A stretch of DNA of 64,000 nt, taken from the NCBI RefSeq assembly GCF_016612995.1, contig NZ_JAEOAH010000003.1, positions 248,001 to 312,000 on the forward strand, read 5' to 3'. Shown here piece by piece: positions 46,044-55,416 of the stretch (the first letter of the stretch is position 1; each line of letters opens with the position of its first letter). Origin of the DNA: Viridibacillus soli. Lineage in GTDB: Bacteria; Bacillota; Bacilli; Bacillales_A; Planococcaceae. A program made the translations under genes and the position numbers. The notes below the pieces were generated by a model that saw only the letters and a program-made list of their open reading frames with translations, was not told the origin of the DNA and searched no databases.

Positions 46044-46377
46044 TGCTATCACCTCTACCTTAAAGTATTTTGATATTAAGCTAGCTTGATACAATTTCCA
46101 CAATGATTTGTGTTTTGAATATTTTATGGACCTTACTCCAACAAATTTTACATTCCTATGCATTATATAGAGCAAAAGGAGTTGGCCTAAGTACATTTTG
46201 ATGATTCATATCTATTTTCCTATGATCTTTTGCTAATGTTTATCCATAACAATACTTAATTGGCATACAAAAAATCCAAGAAGAACCTGCAACAAATTAG
46301 TGTTACGATCTAACAGAAGAACTCCTACAAATCAGTAAGCCAACAATATTTAGTGAAGCTCAATCCCTCTTCAACTC

Positions 46378-47088
46378 TTAATTGGTACGCCTGTGCTTTA
46401 TGAGCAAAAAGAATAGACCTATAAATAGGAATCCATATAGAAAAATCCAACCGAATTGCCAATAAAATAATCCAGGTATGAATTTTATGCTATCTTTCGA
46501 ACTCAACATTTCTAAAGAAAGATGGACAGGAGGTAATAACCAAATAAGCCCTTTTACTTGTAGAATTGTGCTTTTGAAGGAGGCAATCGCTACAGAAATA
46601 ATAAGTATACTTAGCACTCCCCACCACGTATTCCCCTTGTTTTTGACTAGTTCTCTTGTAAAGATAGCGGACAATGCAATGGCTACAATGGATAAACTAA
46701 AATGAGACAGGAGGCCCATAATTATATGTAATAAACGAGTTTCTACTCCGAACGCACCAATAACAATGGGATACGCTACATATATGCAACTTAGACAAAA
46801 GCCAATGAGAGCACAAATAATAAATAGTGCAAGATAATACTCCCTTAAGCTTTTGCAATGCAATAACGTTATTTGCTTTTGACCCTCATCTTCTGCATGA
46901 AAAATCGTTATCGTAAACCACCCCATGATAAAAAAGAGAACCAAGGATGTAAATGAGTAACTGTCTAAAGTTGGATTAGGAATATAAGTATAGTTCACTA
47001 TAAGAGCCATGATATAGACTGAAAAAGGTGGAATATATCTGTACGACCTTACATAATTGATTAATTGATAGTTTAATAAACCTGTCAT
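46378..47088 (-). CDS. ABC-2 type transporter permease
   Basis: 236 residues with six hydrophobic segments (LVLFFIMGWFTITIF, LALFIICALIGFCLSCIYVA, WIFLYGFLFIGLFFLLI among them). It follows the ATPase gene by 22 bases on the same strand, so the two make an exporter. It shows no solute-binding protein, as expected for export. The substrate is unknown; such pairs move peptides, lipids or drugs. Confidence 0.8.
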   Translation of the reverse strand: MTGLLNYQLINYVRSYRYIPPFSVYIMALIVNYTYIPNPTLDSYSFTSLVLFFIMGWFTITIFHAEDEGQKQITLLHCKSLREYYLALFIICALIGFCLSCIYVAYPIVIGAFGVETRLLHIIMGLLSHFSLSIVAIALSAIFTRELVKNKGNTWWGVLSILIISVAIASFKSTILQVKGLIWLLPPVHLSLEMLSSKDSIKFIPGLFYWQFGWIFLYGFLFIGLFFLLIKHRRTN

Positions 47089-47110
47089 TTTCTTTTCATC
47101 TCTCTTTCAA

Positions 47111-47989
47111 CTAGAAGTGGTTATAAAAGCCTTCTTCAACCCGATGTATAGGAATTAATTGCTTAATTGAGGCACCCCTTTTAAGGAGTTCCAGCAAGAT
47201 TTTGTCTGTATCTTCCTGGTTAACGGTTGCCTCTATCTCGTTAACTCCAGAATTCAAATGCCTTTCTTGTTGAATTTCAATAAAGGGAAGCAATTCTTCT
47301 AACGATGTTTCTGTAGCAATTGCAAAAATAAATCTATTTCCCTTGTTTACACTCCCTTGTAATGAACTAGTTTGAATAACTTGATGATCCTTAATTAATA
47401 GGACCCTATCTACTATGTTTTCTAACAATTTAGTCTCATGGCAAGTCAAAACAACACTTAGCCCTCTTTCTTTCAAAATTAATAGAATACCTTCTAAATC
47501 ACTTTGGGATATGGGGTCAAGTCCAGATAAAGGCTCATCCAATATTAAAAGATCTGTCTCCTCAAGCATCGCCTGCATAATCGCAACCTTCTGTTTCATT
47601 CCTTTTGAAAAGTGTTCAATTCTTGTTTTACGAGCATCTTGCAAATTAAAGGTTTCTATTAAATTATCTATACGCTGTTGTATTTGACCCTTTGCCATTC
47701 CCCGAATATTGCCCATATGAGTTAGATACTCTTCCGGCGTGAACAGAATATGAGAAGGCGTAACTTCAGGTACATAACCGATTTTCAGCGGCTGTATATA
47801 TTTGTGGACCACACCACTGTCTGGCTTGACTAAACCTCCAATGATTTTTAATAGCGTACTTTTCCCAGAACCATTCTTTCCAACAAGTGCTACAACCTGA
47901 TTAGCATATATTGAGAAAGACGTATTTTCTAAAACTATTTTCTCTCTATACTGTTTGGTGATATCCTGCAATTCCATTATAATTTTCAT
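47111..47989 (-). CDS. ABC transporter ATP-binding protein
   Basis: 292 residues. Walker A is GKNGSGKST, the signature is HFSKGMKQK and Walker B is LLILDEPLSGLDP, with the switch His in LTCHE. The signature FSKGM is the form seen in CcmA-type exporter ATPases. About 70 extra C-terminal residues form the usual regulatory tail of this class. AAAGGTG is 8 bases before the ATG. It drives the permease encoded directly downstream. Confidence 0.92.
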   Translation of the reverse strand: MKIIMELQDITKQYREKIVLENTSFSIYANQVVALVGKNGSGKSTLLKIIGGLVKPDSGVVHKYIQPLKIGYVPEVTPSHILFTPEEYLTHMGNIRGMAKGQIQQRIDNLIETFNLQDARKTRIEHFSKGMKQKVAIMQAMLEETDLLILDEPLSGLDPISQSDLEGILLILKERGLSVVLTCHETKLLENIVDRVLLIKDHQVIQTSSLQGSVNKGNRFIFAIATETSLEELLPFIEIQQERHLNSGVNEIEATVNQEDTDKILLELLKRGASIKQLIPIHRVEEGFYNHF

Positions 47990-48344
47990 CTTTACACACC
48001 TTTACTTATTATTAATTAAATGTAATGGGTACCTTCTTGTTAATAAAAAGAATTCTTCATTAAAGAATATAAAAACTCCTATGATCAGCAGCTGTTTAAT
48101 CTCTATAAAGGTTCAAGAACAAGGAAGTTATTGTATAAGGTACAGATATTAACTTTAAAGGTGCTGGAGATATAAAAATCATTAAACTTCCAAGCATCTT
48201 TTCCCCGACATTCAATAAATATCATATATACAATACCATTATATATATATTTTACCATATGTTGAACAACTGTTGATTCCGAGTCAAGAGCACTAGAAGG
48301 GTTCTTTGTGCATACAGATTTGGGCACGTAATATACAAGTGTTA

Positions 48345-48583
48345 CCTTTCATAAGCGATTTAATGAGTATGGGATGATTGGTCATTTAGTGGAAAAGATT
48401 GTTCCTATGACTATGCCTTTATCGCATCGTTTCAAGCTAAATAAAAAAAGAAGAAGTGTATCGAAACCGTTACTTTAACTTTAAAGGCAAAATTTGCACT
48501 ATTTCAATACATTGAGAGTTAGTACAATCACAAACGAATCCACGGAACGATCAACTATTTAACTCCAGATGAAATTTGAAGGA
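48345..48583 (+). pseudogene. IS3-family (IS150-like) transposase remnant
   Basis: Across two frameshifts the plus strand reads FSGKDCSYDYAFIASFQA, then KKEEVYRNRYFNFK, then AKFALFQYIES, a stop, and YNHKRIHGTINYLTPDEI to a stop. This is the end of the IS3 OrfB catalytic domain (GNCYDNAxxESFxxxLKxExVY ... YIExYNxxRxHxxIxYLTP). The rest of 47990-48753 shows no gene. Confidence 0.75.
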
Positions 48584-48753
48584 TTAAATCGAGAAACAGT
48601 TTAACTTAACTTTTTTAATGTGAGAAAAATGAAATCAAAAGAACTGAAAAACCCTATCTACTATATAGACAAAGAACTCAATTCTTCTGACAAAAGCATC
48701 ATGATAATCCGCCTCTATGATTCAAAGTATTTTCAAAATGAATTTAACCAAAA

Positions 48754-49875
48754 CTACCATTGTGATTTATTTTCGTTCGTAAACTTATCGATAATAGGAG
48801 AAAGACACACAATATGAAATAGAATCATTAAAAAAACAGAAATACTAAGTAGTACATACGACAATCCTATACGCTCAGCTAAATTCCATGGAAAATATAC
48901 TGCTGGAAGTACAAAATAAAATGAATTCGAAGTTGAAGTTGAGCTTACTTTTCCCGTTTTTATATACACTTGTTTAGCACATTCGGGACAATTAAATTTA
49001 TAAGGATCAAAAGACTTTTTAATAACAAATTTACGATTATAGCGACAATTGCAATGAGGACATTTTGCATAATTTTTTGCTTTTTCATGCCACAGTAAAA
49101 GACTACAAAGAAATGTCGTTTGTGAAATAACAATGACCACTTTAATCACTTCATACGATGTCTCATAGGTTACAAATAACAGTACGTTCCCCAATATTAT
49201 CGTACTAATAGCCCAGCTCATTAGTTGGAATAATAAAAAGGTACGTTTACGCTTTTCCTTACGAATTTGCATAGCAGCTTTTCGATTAATATAAAGTGTA
49301 TAAGACGTGACGATTACCGTTGCAAATATAAAAATGAATACATGTGCTATGATTCCTCCGATGAACTTGAAGTTACTTACTACAATTATCGGTGACACCA
49401 TCCATATAATAATAGTTAACAGTGATAAGACAACTGCCACAATATGAAACATTTTATAATGTACATGTGTCTTGATGAAAGTTCGTAATATTTGTACTTT
49501 CTCATTACTATCCCAACGCTTTGTTTTCATAATAGCAAGTGCACTAAATAGAAGTGTTAAGCTTTGGAAAATAATCATCATTATCAAACAAATTAGCAGC
49601 TGCAATGAATCTACTTCAATCTTCTCACCTTTATTCATAACAGCTCCTGGTGAAATATTACCTTGTGGTATTCCTCCTTGAATATTCATCATTAGGAACA
49701 ATAAAGATAACGCAATAAATGATGTAAGGACCACTGGGTAACCCCAATTTCTTTTCGACTTTTGTACTTTACGAGGTGCATTCTTTATTTCCCTTAAAAT
49801 TTCTAGCTTTCGATTTGAACTTAGCTTAACTTCGCGATTTAATTCCCTTTGCCATTCCTCTTTAAATTGATTCAT
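48754..49875 (-). CDS. Membrane protein with zinc ribbon, partner of an ECF sigma factor
   Basis: 373 residues from the ATG at 49875 with GGGAGGTG upstream. The first 55 residues are cytosolic and basic (EEWQRELNREVKLSSNRKLE), like an anti-sigma head. Seven or eight hydrophobic segments follow, and near 270-300 a zinc ribbon (CPHCNCRYNRKF ... CPEC) lies between them. The start overlaps the sigma gene by 14 bases, so the two are translationally coupled, and it is probably the membrane anti-sigma that holds the sigma. Most anti-sigmas are shorter with one helix, so this layout is unusual. Confidence 0.7.
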   Translation of the reverse strand: MNQFKEEWQRELNREVKLSSNRKLEILREIKNAPRKVQKSKRNWGYPVVLTSFIALSLLFLMMNIQGGIPQGNISPGAVMNKGEKIEVDSLQLLICLIMMIIFQSLTLLFSALAIMKTKRWDSNEKVQILRTFIKTHVHYKMFHIVAVVLSLLTIIIWMVSPIIVVSNFKFIGGIIAHVFIFIFATVIVTSYTLYINRKAAMQIRKEKRKRTFLLFQLMSWAISTIILGNVLLFVTYETSYEVIKVVIVISQTTFLCSLLLWHEKAKNYAKCPHCNCRYNRKFVIKKSFDPYKFNCPECAKQVYIKTGKVSSTSTSNSFYFVLPAVYFPWNLAERIGLSYVLLSISVFLMILFHIVCLSPIIDKFTNENKSQW

Positions 49876-50383
49876 GTGACAACACCTCCCAATCATATGC
49901 CGTTAATTGCTTTTGCAATTCCTTACGAGCCCTTTGTAGCCTAGACTTAATGGTGGAATGTGAGATTTCTAGCAGCTGGGCTATATCAGATGTCGTATAA
50001 TCCTCGTAATAATAAAGTAAAATAACCTCCCGATATATTACTGGCAGTTTTAATACTACATTCGTTAACTCCATTCGTTCTTGCTTTTCTATGTATATCT
50101 TCTCAACTGTATGCGATTTACCTATTAGTTGCACTTTTTCAAGAAGAATGAAGCGCTTATTTTTCCAGCTGCGTAAGTAATCATGACAACGATTAATCGT
50201 CATCTTCACTAAATATGTTTTTAATGAAGCATCTTCTCTATATTGGTGCTGCGTTTGGTAAAATTTCAAGAAAACATCTTGGATTATTTCTTCTGCAAGC
50301 TGCTCGTCTTTCACATAAACGTATGAAACGCGAAGTAAGTAATCGCTGTATGTATGTATAATGTGTTCAATCTCATGCTGCAC
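49862..50383 (-). CDS. ECF-type RNA polymerase sigma factor
   Basis: 173 residues with sigma regions 2 and 4 only. Region 2 has DEQLAEEIIQDVFLKFYQ and LKTYLVKMTINRCHDYLRSW; region 4 has LPVIYREVILLYYYEDYTTS and the helix-turn-helix DIAQLLEISHSTIKSRLQRA. Such sigmas direct polymerase to stress promoters after release from a membrane anti-sigma, here most likely the overlapping downstream gene. A CGTCTA at about 50410-50415 (minus strand) upstream may be the -10 of an autoregulated promoter, but its spacing to an AAC box is short. Confidence 0.9.
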   Translation of the reverse strand: MQHEIEHIIHTYSDYLLRVSYVYVKDEQLAEEIIQDVFLKFYQTQHQYREDASLKTYLVKMTINRCHDYLRSWKNKRFILLEKVQLIGKSHTVEKIYIEKQERMELTNVVLKLPVIYREVILLYYYEDYTTSDIAQLLEISHSTIKSRLQRARKELQKQLTAYDWEVLSHESI

Positions 50384-50616
50384 GCGACTGACCTCCTTTT
50401 TCTTTTCAAACTATAGACGTAAAAAAATGGATGTTGGACGCAAAATTATGAAGATATTTCTTATTTCATTTGAAGTGCCATTAAAATTGTTAATTTTTCT
50501 GCTAAAATACGTATAATCCCGTTTTTATTTCAAAACGGGGTTAAAATGGATTTACTTAAATTTAGGCTCTGTTATAAAGAACTATATGTATCTCTTTTAT
50601 TTCATGAAATATAAAA

Positions 50617-50654
50617 ACACCTCCAAAAAAGTAACATGATTACTTTAGAGGTGT
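50617..50654 (-). terminator. Terminator-like hairpin
   Basis: ACACCTC/GAGGTGT outer stem with inner AAAGTAA/TTACTTT pairs; on the minus strand it runs into TTTTTAT. It follows the possible small membrane gene. Confidence 0.65.
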
Positions 50655-50722
50655 AACACAGTAATTCACAAGTAGAATCACATCTATTATTCAAGAATTT
50701 CAGCAATAAAATCACAGTATAA

Positions 50723-50951
50723 TTAACATAAGATGAATTGTATAGATTTTCTCTGTTTAATAAAAATTAAAATTTTTAAAACAAATCCAACTAACAGGTA
50801 AATAACACCATTTATGACGTTGATTAATCTCATATATGCGGTGGAATGCTCCTTCTACTCCAGTATCTCCTTGACTATGATTATACTTCACAAATATTGC
50901 TTCAAATATGGCAAGAATAGGACCGGGGATGCCAATAATTGTCTTGATCAT
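50723..50951 (-). pseudogene. Possible frameshifted small membrane protein
   Basis: The first frame reads MIKTIIGIPGPILAIFEAIF and FHRIYE. One base on, the next frame gives INVINGVIYLLVGFVLKILI, a clear membrane helix, and ends FILC. Joined they make a two-helix protein of about 75 residues. There is no ribosome site at the ATG. The family is not recognised. Confidence 0.3.
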
Positions 50952-51009
50952 ATAAGATGTAGCTAATTAATTACAGTAAACCTATTCCCTATTTTCAGTA
51001 CCTTTGTTT

Positions 51010-51609
51010 CTATACAAATTGAAATTCACTGAAAAACTTCTTTTTAGTATCCAACCATTCATCTGTAATAATACTAAAATAAACATCATCTCTTTTATTT
51101 CCAAATTGATCTATATAATTGCTTCGAAAAATCCCTTCTTGTTTTGCACCCAACTTTAAAATAGCTTTCTGAGATCTATAATTATCAATATCTGCACTAA
51201 ATTGAACTCGATTAAATTGCATTTGTTCGAATACATAATTTAACAATTCATATTTACAAGCTTTGTTGAGTCCTGTTCCTTGAAACTTTGTACCATACCA
51301 AGTCCAGCCAATTTCCAAACGCTTATTATGAAAATTTATATTTCCAAATCTTGTACTGCCTATAACACTTTCGCTTTCTTTATCGATCATAATAAATGGA
51401 TATGCCTTTCCTTCTATCTTTTCTTGTAAAGTTGAGTTTATATATTCATCTAATTCATCTTCTGTTCGGATAGATAAACCCATATATCTCCATATAGCCT
51501 CATCAAAAACAATTTTCTTTAGAGATTCTTTATATTCTAAAGAAAAAGGAACAAGTAGCACTCTCTCATTTTCTAACTTAATATCATTTTGAAAAAAATG
51601 ATTCATCAT
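51010..51609 (-). CDS. GNAT N-acetyltransferase (RimJ/RimL-like)
   Basis: 199 residues. The N-terminal ENERVLLVPFSLEYKESLKK, the acetyl-CoA region LEIGWTWYGTKFQGTGLNKA and the SQKAILKLGAKQEGIFRSNY turn are typical of RimJ/RimL-like enzymes acting on protein N-termini or small amines. AGGATG is 7 bases before the first ATG. It is a single gene beside the ECF regions, with no sign of co-regulation. Confidence 0.87.
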   Translation of the reverse strand: MMNHFFQNDIKLENERVLLVPFSLEYKESLKKIVFDEAIWRYMGLSIRTEDELDEYINSTLQEKIEGKAYPFIMIDKESESVIGSTRFGNINFHNKRLEIGWTWYGTKFQGTGLNKACKYELLNYVFEQMQFNRVQFSADIDNYRSQKAILKLGAKQEGIFRSNYIDQFGNKRDDVYFSIITDEWLDTKKKFFSEFQFV

Positions 51610-51859
51610 TTTAACACATCCTATTAGTTATTTAATAGCTTAGTATCTCTTCTTTGATAATGAACTATTTCGCAGTTTTTCTAGTATATAATTTACATTA
51701 TATACTAATATATGATTTTTCAATAATAAATGCCTATTCATATAAACGACCTGCTCTATGCCTACATTTAGAATATAAAAATTATTTTTCGTTCTAAATG
51801 AACCTTTTCACTCGCTCATTTGTATAGTTAGTAAAGAACAAAGATGGAGGTTATTTGAA

Positions 51860-52231
51860 ATGGGTGTTGGATGGATTGTTTCACTAATTGTTGCAGGTAT
51901 ATTACTCGTGCTGATTTTAGCGCTTGTTATTCCAATGGACCGTAAATACGTGGTGCGGGAAAATAGGAAAATTAATTATAAGAAATCAAAAATATTTTTA
52001 AAATGGAATGTCTTTGATACAGTAACGCTCAGCCTTGCAATCTATACGATTATTTGTGTACAAACACTTAATATTTTAATCTCTAGCGGTCAAACAGTTG
52101 AGAATGTTTATGTGCAGTTTTTCACAAACCAAGCACAAGTATGGACAACTGTATCGATTATTTACTTAGTATCTCGGGTGTCTATAACATTAAAAGCGAT
52201 TAAGGAGCGGTGGGGAGATGAACTTGATTGA
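51860..52231 (+). CDS. Membrane protein opening an ECF sigma operon
   Basis: 123 residues with three hydrophobic segments (VSLIVAGILLVLILALVIP, TVTLSLAIYTIICVQTLNIL, VWTTVSIIYLVSRVSITL) and a basic inner loop. GGAGGT precedes the ATG. Its end overlaps the sigma factor gene by 14 bases, the same architecture as the yla-type operons of Bacillus in which a small membrane protein precedes the sigma. Role unknown. Confidence 0.7.
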   Translation: MGVGWIVSLIVAGILLVLILALVIPMDRKYVVRENRKINYKKSKIFLKWNVFDTVTLSLAIYTIICVQTLNILISSGQTVENVYVQFFTNQAQVWTTVSIIYLVSRVSITLKAIKERWGDELD

Positions 52232-52796
52232 ACAAATAGATGAGTATATGATTGCTTATCAAAATGGCAACGACGAAGCTTTAGAAACAATCTACTCGCT
52301 TTTAAGGCAACCCTTGTATTCATTCATCTTTCGCTATACGCGCGATGAGCAGCTAAGTATTGACATCGTTCAAGATACATTTGTCAAACTACAACGTTAC
52401 AGGCATCATTACGATCCAAAGAAAGGTAAATTAAAAGCTTATCTGTTTCAAATTGCATACAGAATTATGATAGTAAAATTAAATAGGCGTAAAAAATTAC
52501 AATCCTTTTTGCCCTTCCTAACCCCTATCACAAAAGAAGAATTCCATCACGCAGATCGTATGACGATTCAGCATGCGATTGTTAAGCTCCCGGAAAAACA
52601 ACGTGGCGTTATTTTGCTTTTTTACTATCATGACATGTCGCACGAAGATATTGCTGAAATTCTTGAAATACCTAAAGGAACCGTTAAATCGCGACTGCAT
52701 AACGCGATCCAAAATTTAAAACTAGAATTGGAGGACGACTTTCATGAAGCCCAATCCTTTGAAAGAGGAACATCATCTCCGTACGAAATTAGATGA
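52218..52796 (+). CDS. ECF-type RNA polymerase sigma factor
   Basis: 192 residues with region 2 (DEQLSIDIVQDTFVKLQRYR, KLKAYLFQIAYRIMIVKLNR) and region 4 (LPEKQRGVILLFYYHDMSHE, DIAEILEIPKGTVKSRLHNA). It overlaps its membrane neighbours on both sides (14 and 53 bases), so the set is one coupled unit. It probably drives its own operon, including the ABC exporter genes downstream, in response to an envelope signal. GGGGAG precedes the ATG. Confidence 0.9.
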   Translation: MNLIEQIDEYMIAYQNGNDEALETIYSLLRQPLYSFIFRYTRDEQLSIDIVQDTFVKLQRYRHHYDPKKGKLKAYLFQIAYRIMIVKLNRRKKLQSFLPFLTPITKEEFHHADRMTIQHAIVKLPEKQRGVILLFYYHDMSHEDIAEILEIPKGTVKSRLHNAIQNLKLELEDDFHEAQSFERGTSSPYEIR

Positions 52797-52995
52797 ATAC
52801 GAAGTAGATGTTCCGAATTTTCCCAAGAAATTAAAATACAGTAAATGGGAACGACTGATCCACGTGCTCGCCTCCCCTACAAAAGACCCTTTTGAACCGC
52901 TATTATCAGCGACTAATGGATTCATGTTTATGAAAATTGCACCTATAGCTGGGACTGTTGTGCTAACACTACTACAAATTTTCCTGCTCACATAG
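52744..52995 (+). CDS. Small one-helix protein, possible anti-sigma factor
   Basis: 83 residues starting inside the sigma gene with GGAGG about 9 bases upstream. A charged cytosolic head of about 60 residues (HHLRTKLDEYEVDVPNFPKK, YSKWERLI) leads to one membrane helix at the C-terminus (MKIAPIAGTVVLTLLQIFLL). This is the shape of a short anti-sigma without an extracellular sensor domain. The 53-base overlap is long and argues for tight coupling. Confidence 0.65.
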   Translation: MKPNPLKEEHHLRTKLDEYEVDVPNFPKKLKYSKWERLIHVLASPTKDPFEPLLSATNGFMFMKIAPIAGTVVLTLLQIFLLT

Positions 52996-53070
52996 GCATT
53001 TTCAATAAAAACATTTATGAGTTTCCACCGAAAGATGATTACACTATTGAGATTATGGAGGGTGATTTTT

Positions 53071-53793
53071 ATGCAACTAGAATTAAAGAATGTTAAAAAG
53101 CAGTATCATGGAAATGAAATATTGAAAGGAATTACAGTAAGCTTTAATTCAGGTAAATGCTATTTGCTACTTGGGAAAAATGGAGTTGGTAAATCCACAC
53201 TAGCTAAATGTATTGCTGGTGATGAATACATTGATGCAGGAGAAATGAAAGTAGATACAGATGTACAAAATATGCATACGCTTGTATCTATACAATACCA
53301 GTATTTTGAAAGTTATAAATATCTAAAAATTCGTGAAATTATTGCGCTATTTCAGAAAATAACGCAACAAGCACAATTTTCTAAAGAGCTCTTTGAGTTG
53401 TTAGGTCTCAATGAATGCGGACACATTTTATTAAAAAATGCTTCTGGAGGACAAAAAAAATCTCTAGCGTTATTTTTGGCTGTTCTATTAAATCGGCCAA
53501 TTTTAGTATTAGATGAGCCATTTGCTGATTTAGATTTGTTAAAAAAACAACGATTAATGCACTTTCTAGAGACATACACTCGTGAAAATGAAAAAATCTT
53601 AATTATTATCAGTCACGAAGTAGCAGAATTCCAACGATTATTCGACTATACATTGATATTGCATGAGGGGAAAATCGCTGAGATTGGTAGTACCATTGCT
53701 TTGCAAGAAAAATATAATCACGCAGCCTTACCTGGAATCGAAGGTGTTTACTATGCAGTAACTGGACAAATATTAGGAGGTAAAATTTCATGA
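53071..53793 (+). CDS. ABC transporter ATP-binding protein
   Basis: 240 residues from the ATG at 53071 with GGAGGG upstream; the longer frame has no site. Walker A is GKNGVGKST, the signature region NASGGQKKS has Ala for Leu and is otherwise normal, and Walker B is ILVLDEPFADLD with IISHE. It overlaps the permease gene by 4 bases. With it, it makes an exporter likely controlled by the ECF sigma just upstream. Confidence 0.9.
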   Translation: MQLELKNVKKQYHGNEILKGITVSFNSGKCYLLLGKNGVGKSTLAKCIAGDEYIDAGEMKVDTDVQNMHTLVSIQYQYFESYKYLKIREIIALFQKITQQAQFSKELFELLGLNECGHILLKNASGGQKKSLALFLAVLLNRPILVLDEPFADLDLLKKQRLMHFLETYTRENEKILIIISHEVAEFQRLFDYTLILHEGKIAEIGSTIALQEKYNHAALPGIEGVYYAVTGQILGGKIS

Positions 53794-54551
53794 TTATGCA
53801 AATTTCACGTTTTTATATGCTTGAAAATGTGCGGAATATGGGTGTGTTCTTTGGTAATATCATAACCCCTTTCATTTTTGTTGCTTTTTCTTTCTTTATT
53901 AACAACGCACTTGCTGATAATGGAGATGTTGCAACTTTAATTATTAAAGGTCAGTTTATACCTCTTTCCATCTTATTACTTATCTTTTCATTCGCGTTCT
54001 CTAGCGCTACGATTTATTTAGCTGATTTAAAAGCAGATCGCACATTTTATTGGATTAAAAGAACGGGTATTACTTATCCAAAATATTATCTAGGTATCGC
54101 GCTCGGTGTATTTTCTATGATGAATATCATCTTGTTTTTTGTACTATTGGCTTATAAAACAATCGTCACTATGTCTTTTGAGGATATCTTTTTCATTATG
54201 ATCATTAGTAATTTTGTTTTAATTGGCCTGTATCCACTGAGTTTTATACTAGCAGGGCTTTTAAAGAATGGAAAAGTAGCGAATAGCATGCTTGTTCCCC
54301 TGATGTTAGTACTTATGTTTTCTGTGACAATGACGAATTTATTTGTCTCAGTATCAGGGAAGAATCCGCAAGATTATTACCTGTATTTAATTTGGAATCC
54401 CATGCTTTATTTGAATGATATTATACAGTACCAAATGGGTTTAACAATTGGGACTTGGCTTCCACAGTATCAATATTTAATCCTTCTCAGCATTTTTAGT
54501 GTTATTTTATTATTAATAGCAAGAAGGTTCTTCAAAATAAATGAAGGTTGA
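53790..54551 (+). CDS. ABC-2 type transporter permease
   Basis: 253 residues with six hydrophobic segments (FFGNIITPFIFVAFSFFINN, IPLSILLLIFSFAFSSATIY, YPLSFILAGLLKNGKVAN, YQYLILLSIFSVILLLIARR among them). It is the membrane part of the exporter encoded with the ATPase upstream (4-base ATGA overlap). The substrate is unknown. A terminator follows at 54646. Confidence 0.85.
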   Translation: MIMQISRFYMLENVRNMGVFFGNIITPFIFVAFSFFINNALADNGDVATLIIKGQFIPLSILLLIFSFAFSSATIYLADLKADRTFYWIKRTGITYPKYYLGIALGVFSMMNIILFFVLLAYKTIVTMSFEDIFFIMIISNFVLIGLYPLSFILAGLLKNGKVANSMLVPLMLVLMFSVTMTNLFVSVSGKNPQDYYLYLIWNPMLYLNDIIQYQMGLTIGTWLPQYQYLILLSIFSVILLLIARRFFKINEG

Positions 54552-54645
54552 ACACTTAGCTATATTCAAAAAAAGCTTAGTCTACTAATGCTTTGAAACG
54601 ACATGAATCACACTATTTAAATATGGTACAGTCGCCACCTCATCC

Positions 54646-54690
54646 ATGGGGCAATGATGAAATTCTCCCAAATTAGCCCCATCTTTTTGT
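54646..54690 (+). terminator. Terminator of the ECF-ABC operon
   Basis: ATGGGGC/GCCCCAT stem followed by CTTTTTGTTTT. Confidence 0.75.
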
Positions 54691-54754
54691 TTTCGTCAAA
54701 TCAACTTCATTCCAAAGTAAATCCGAAAAGGAGATGTTTGTTTTGAAGAATACC

Positions 54755-55165
54755 AAATTACCGGGATAGCTTTACTCTTAAATGCAAGGGGAAAAGATAC
54801 CCGAGAAGTTTCAAAAATAGGTACCCTAATACATAATAAATTTAAAGGAAAACGAAGATGGTACACTTGCTATTAATGTTGAAGAAACTATAGGCACTTT
54901 GGAACTAGACGAGAAAGGTCGGCTTTACATCCTGAAATTGAAAATGTCCAATTAACTACGACCTTCTTCTATCAAGTAAATTCACCTAAAATTAGATACT
55001 CGAAAACAATAACATTGTATATTGTTAAATTTGGAGAATATCTTATATAGTCGAAGATGAGATTGTTAATGATGACTTGAAAGAATGGTTTACTAATGAA
55101 TTGAACCATCTTTTAATAGAAGACCTACAGAAACTACGTGGTCTTTGGGAACTAATGAAAAAGTA
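54755..55165 (+). pseudogene. Decayed gene of unknown family
   Basis: Protein-like pieces occur in alternating frames: TGIALLLNARGKDTREVSKI, then DGTLAINVEETIGTLELDEK, then IVEDEIVNDDLKEWFTNELN ending LRGLWELMKK at 55163-55165. Its last 70 bases overlap the secreted-protein gene on the other strand, which suggests a rearrangement joined them. No family is recognised. Confidence 0.3.
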
Positions 55166-55416
55166 GACACATTAAAAAAGCACAAAATTCGTGGTCCCCC
55201 TGAAAAATTATTATATTCTTTATATTGGGAGGCTGCAGTAATTCCAAGTATATACACATAACCAGAACGAGCTGGATATTCTTTTGTGCCATTTGCATTA
55301 TAACAAGTTATATCTTGGTTATTATGTGTAGCAGCACTAGTTTTTGTAGGTAAGTTGGTAAAAGTAGCAATTACTAATACTGTTATAAAAGCAAATTTCG
55401 TAATAAATTTAATCAT
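55093..55416 (-). CDS. Small secreted protein, 107 residues
   Basis: ATG with AAGGGAGG upstream. Residues 1-28 are a signal peptide (FAFITVLVIATFTNLPTKTS ... AA). The mature part contains two Cys (ITCYNANG, RILCFFN) and a Tyr-rich ARSGYVYILGITAASQYKEY region. It overlaps the end of the propeller protein gene by 8 bases, so the two are coupled. The family is not recognised. Its C-terminus lies over a plus-strand pseudogene. Confidence 0.65.
   Translation of the reverse strand: MIKFITKFAFITVLVIATFTNLPTKTSAATHNNQDITCYNANGTKEYPARSGYVYILGITAASQYKEYNNFSGGPRILCFFNVSTFSLVPKDHVVSVGLLLKDGSIH

Noticed and set aside
48254..48327. Coding ORF on the minus strand between the ABC exporter and the IS3 remnant
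   Set aside because: No start signals and no recognisable motif; probably chance in AT-rich DNA.
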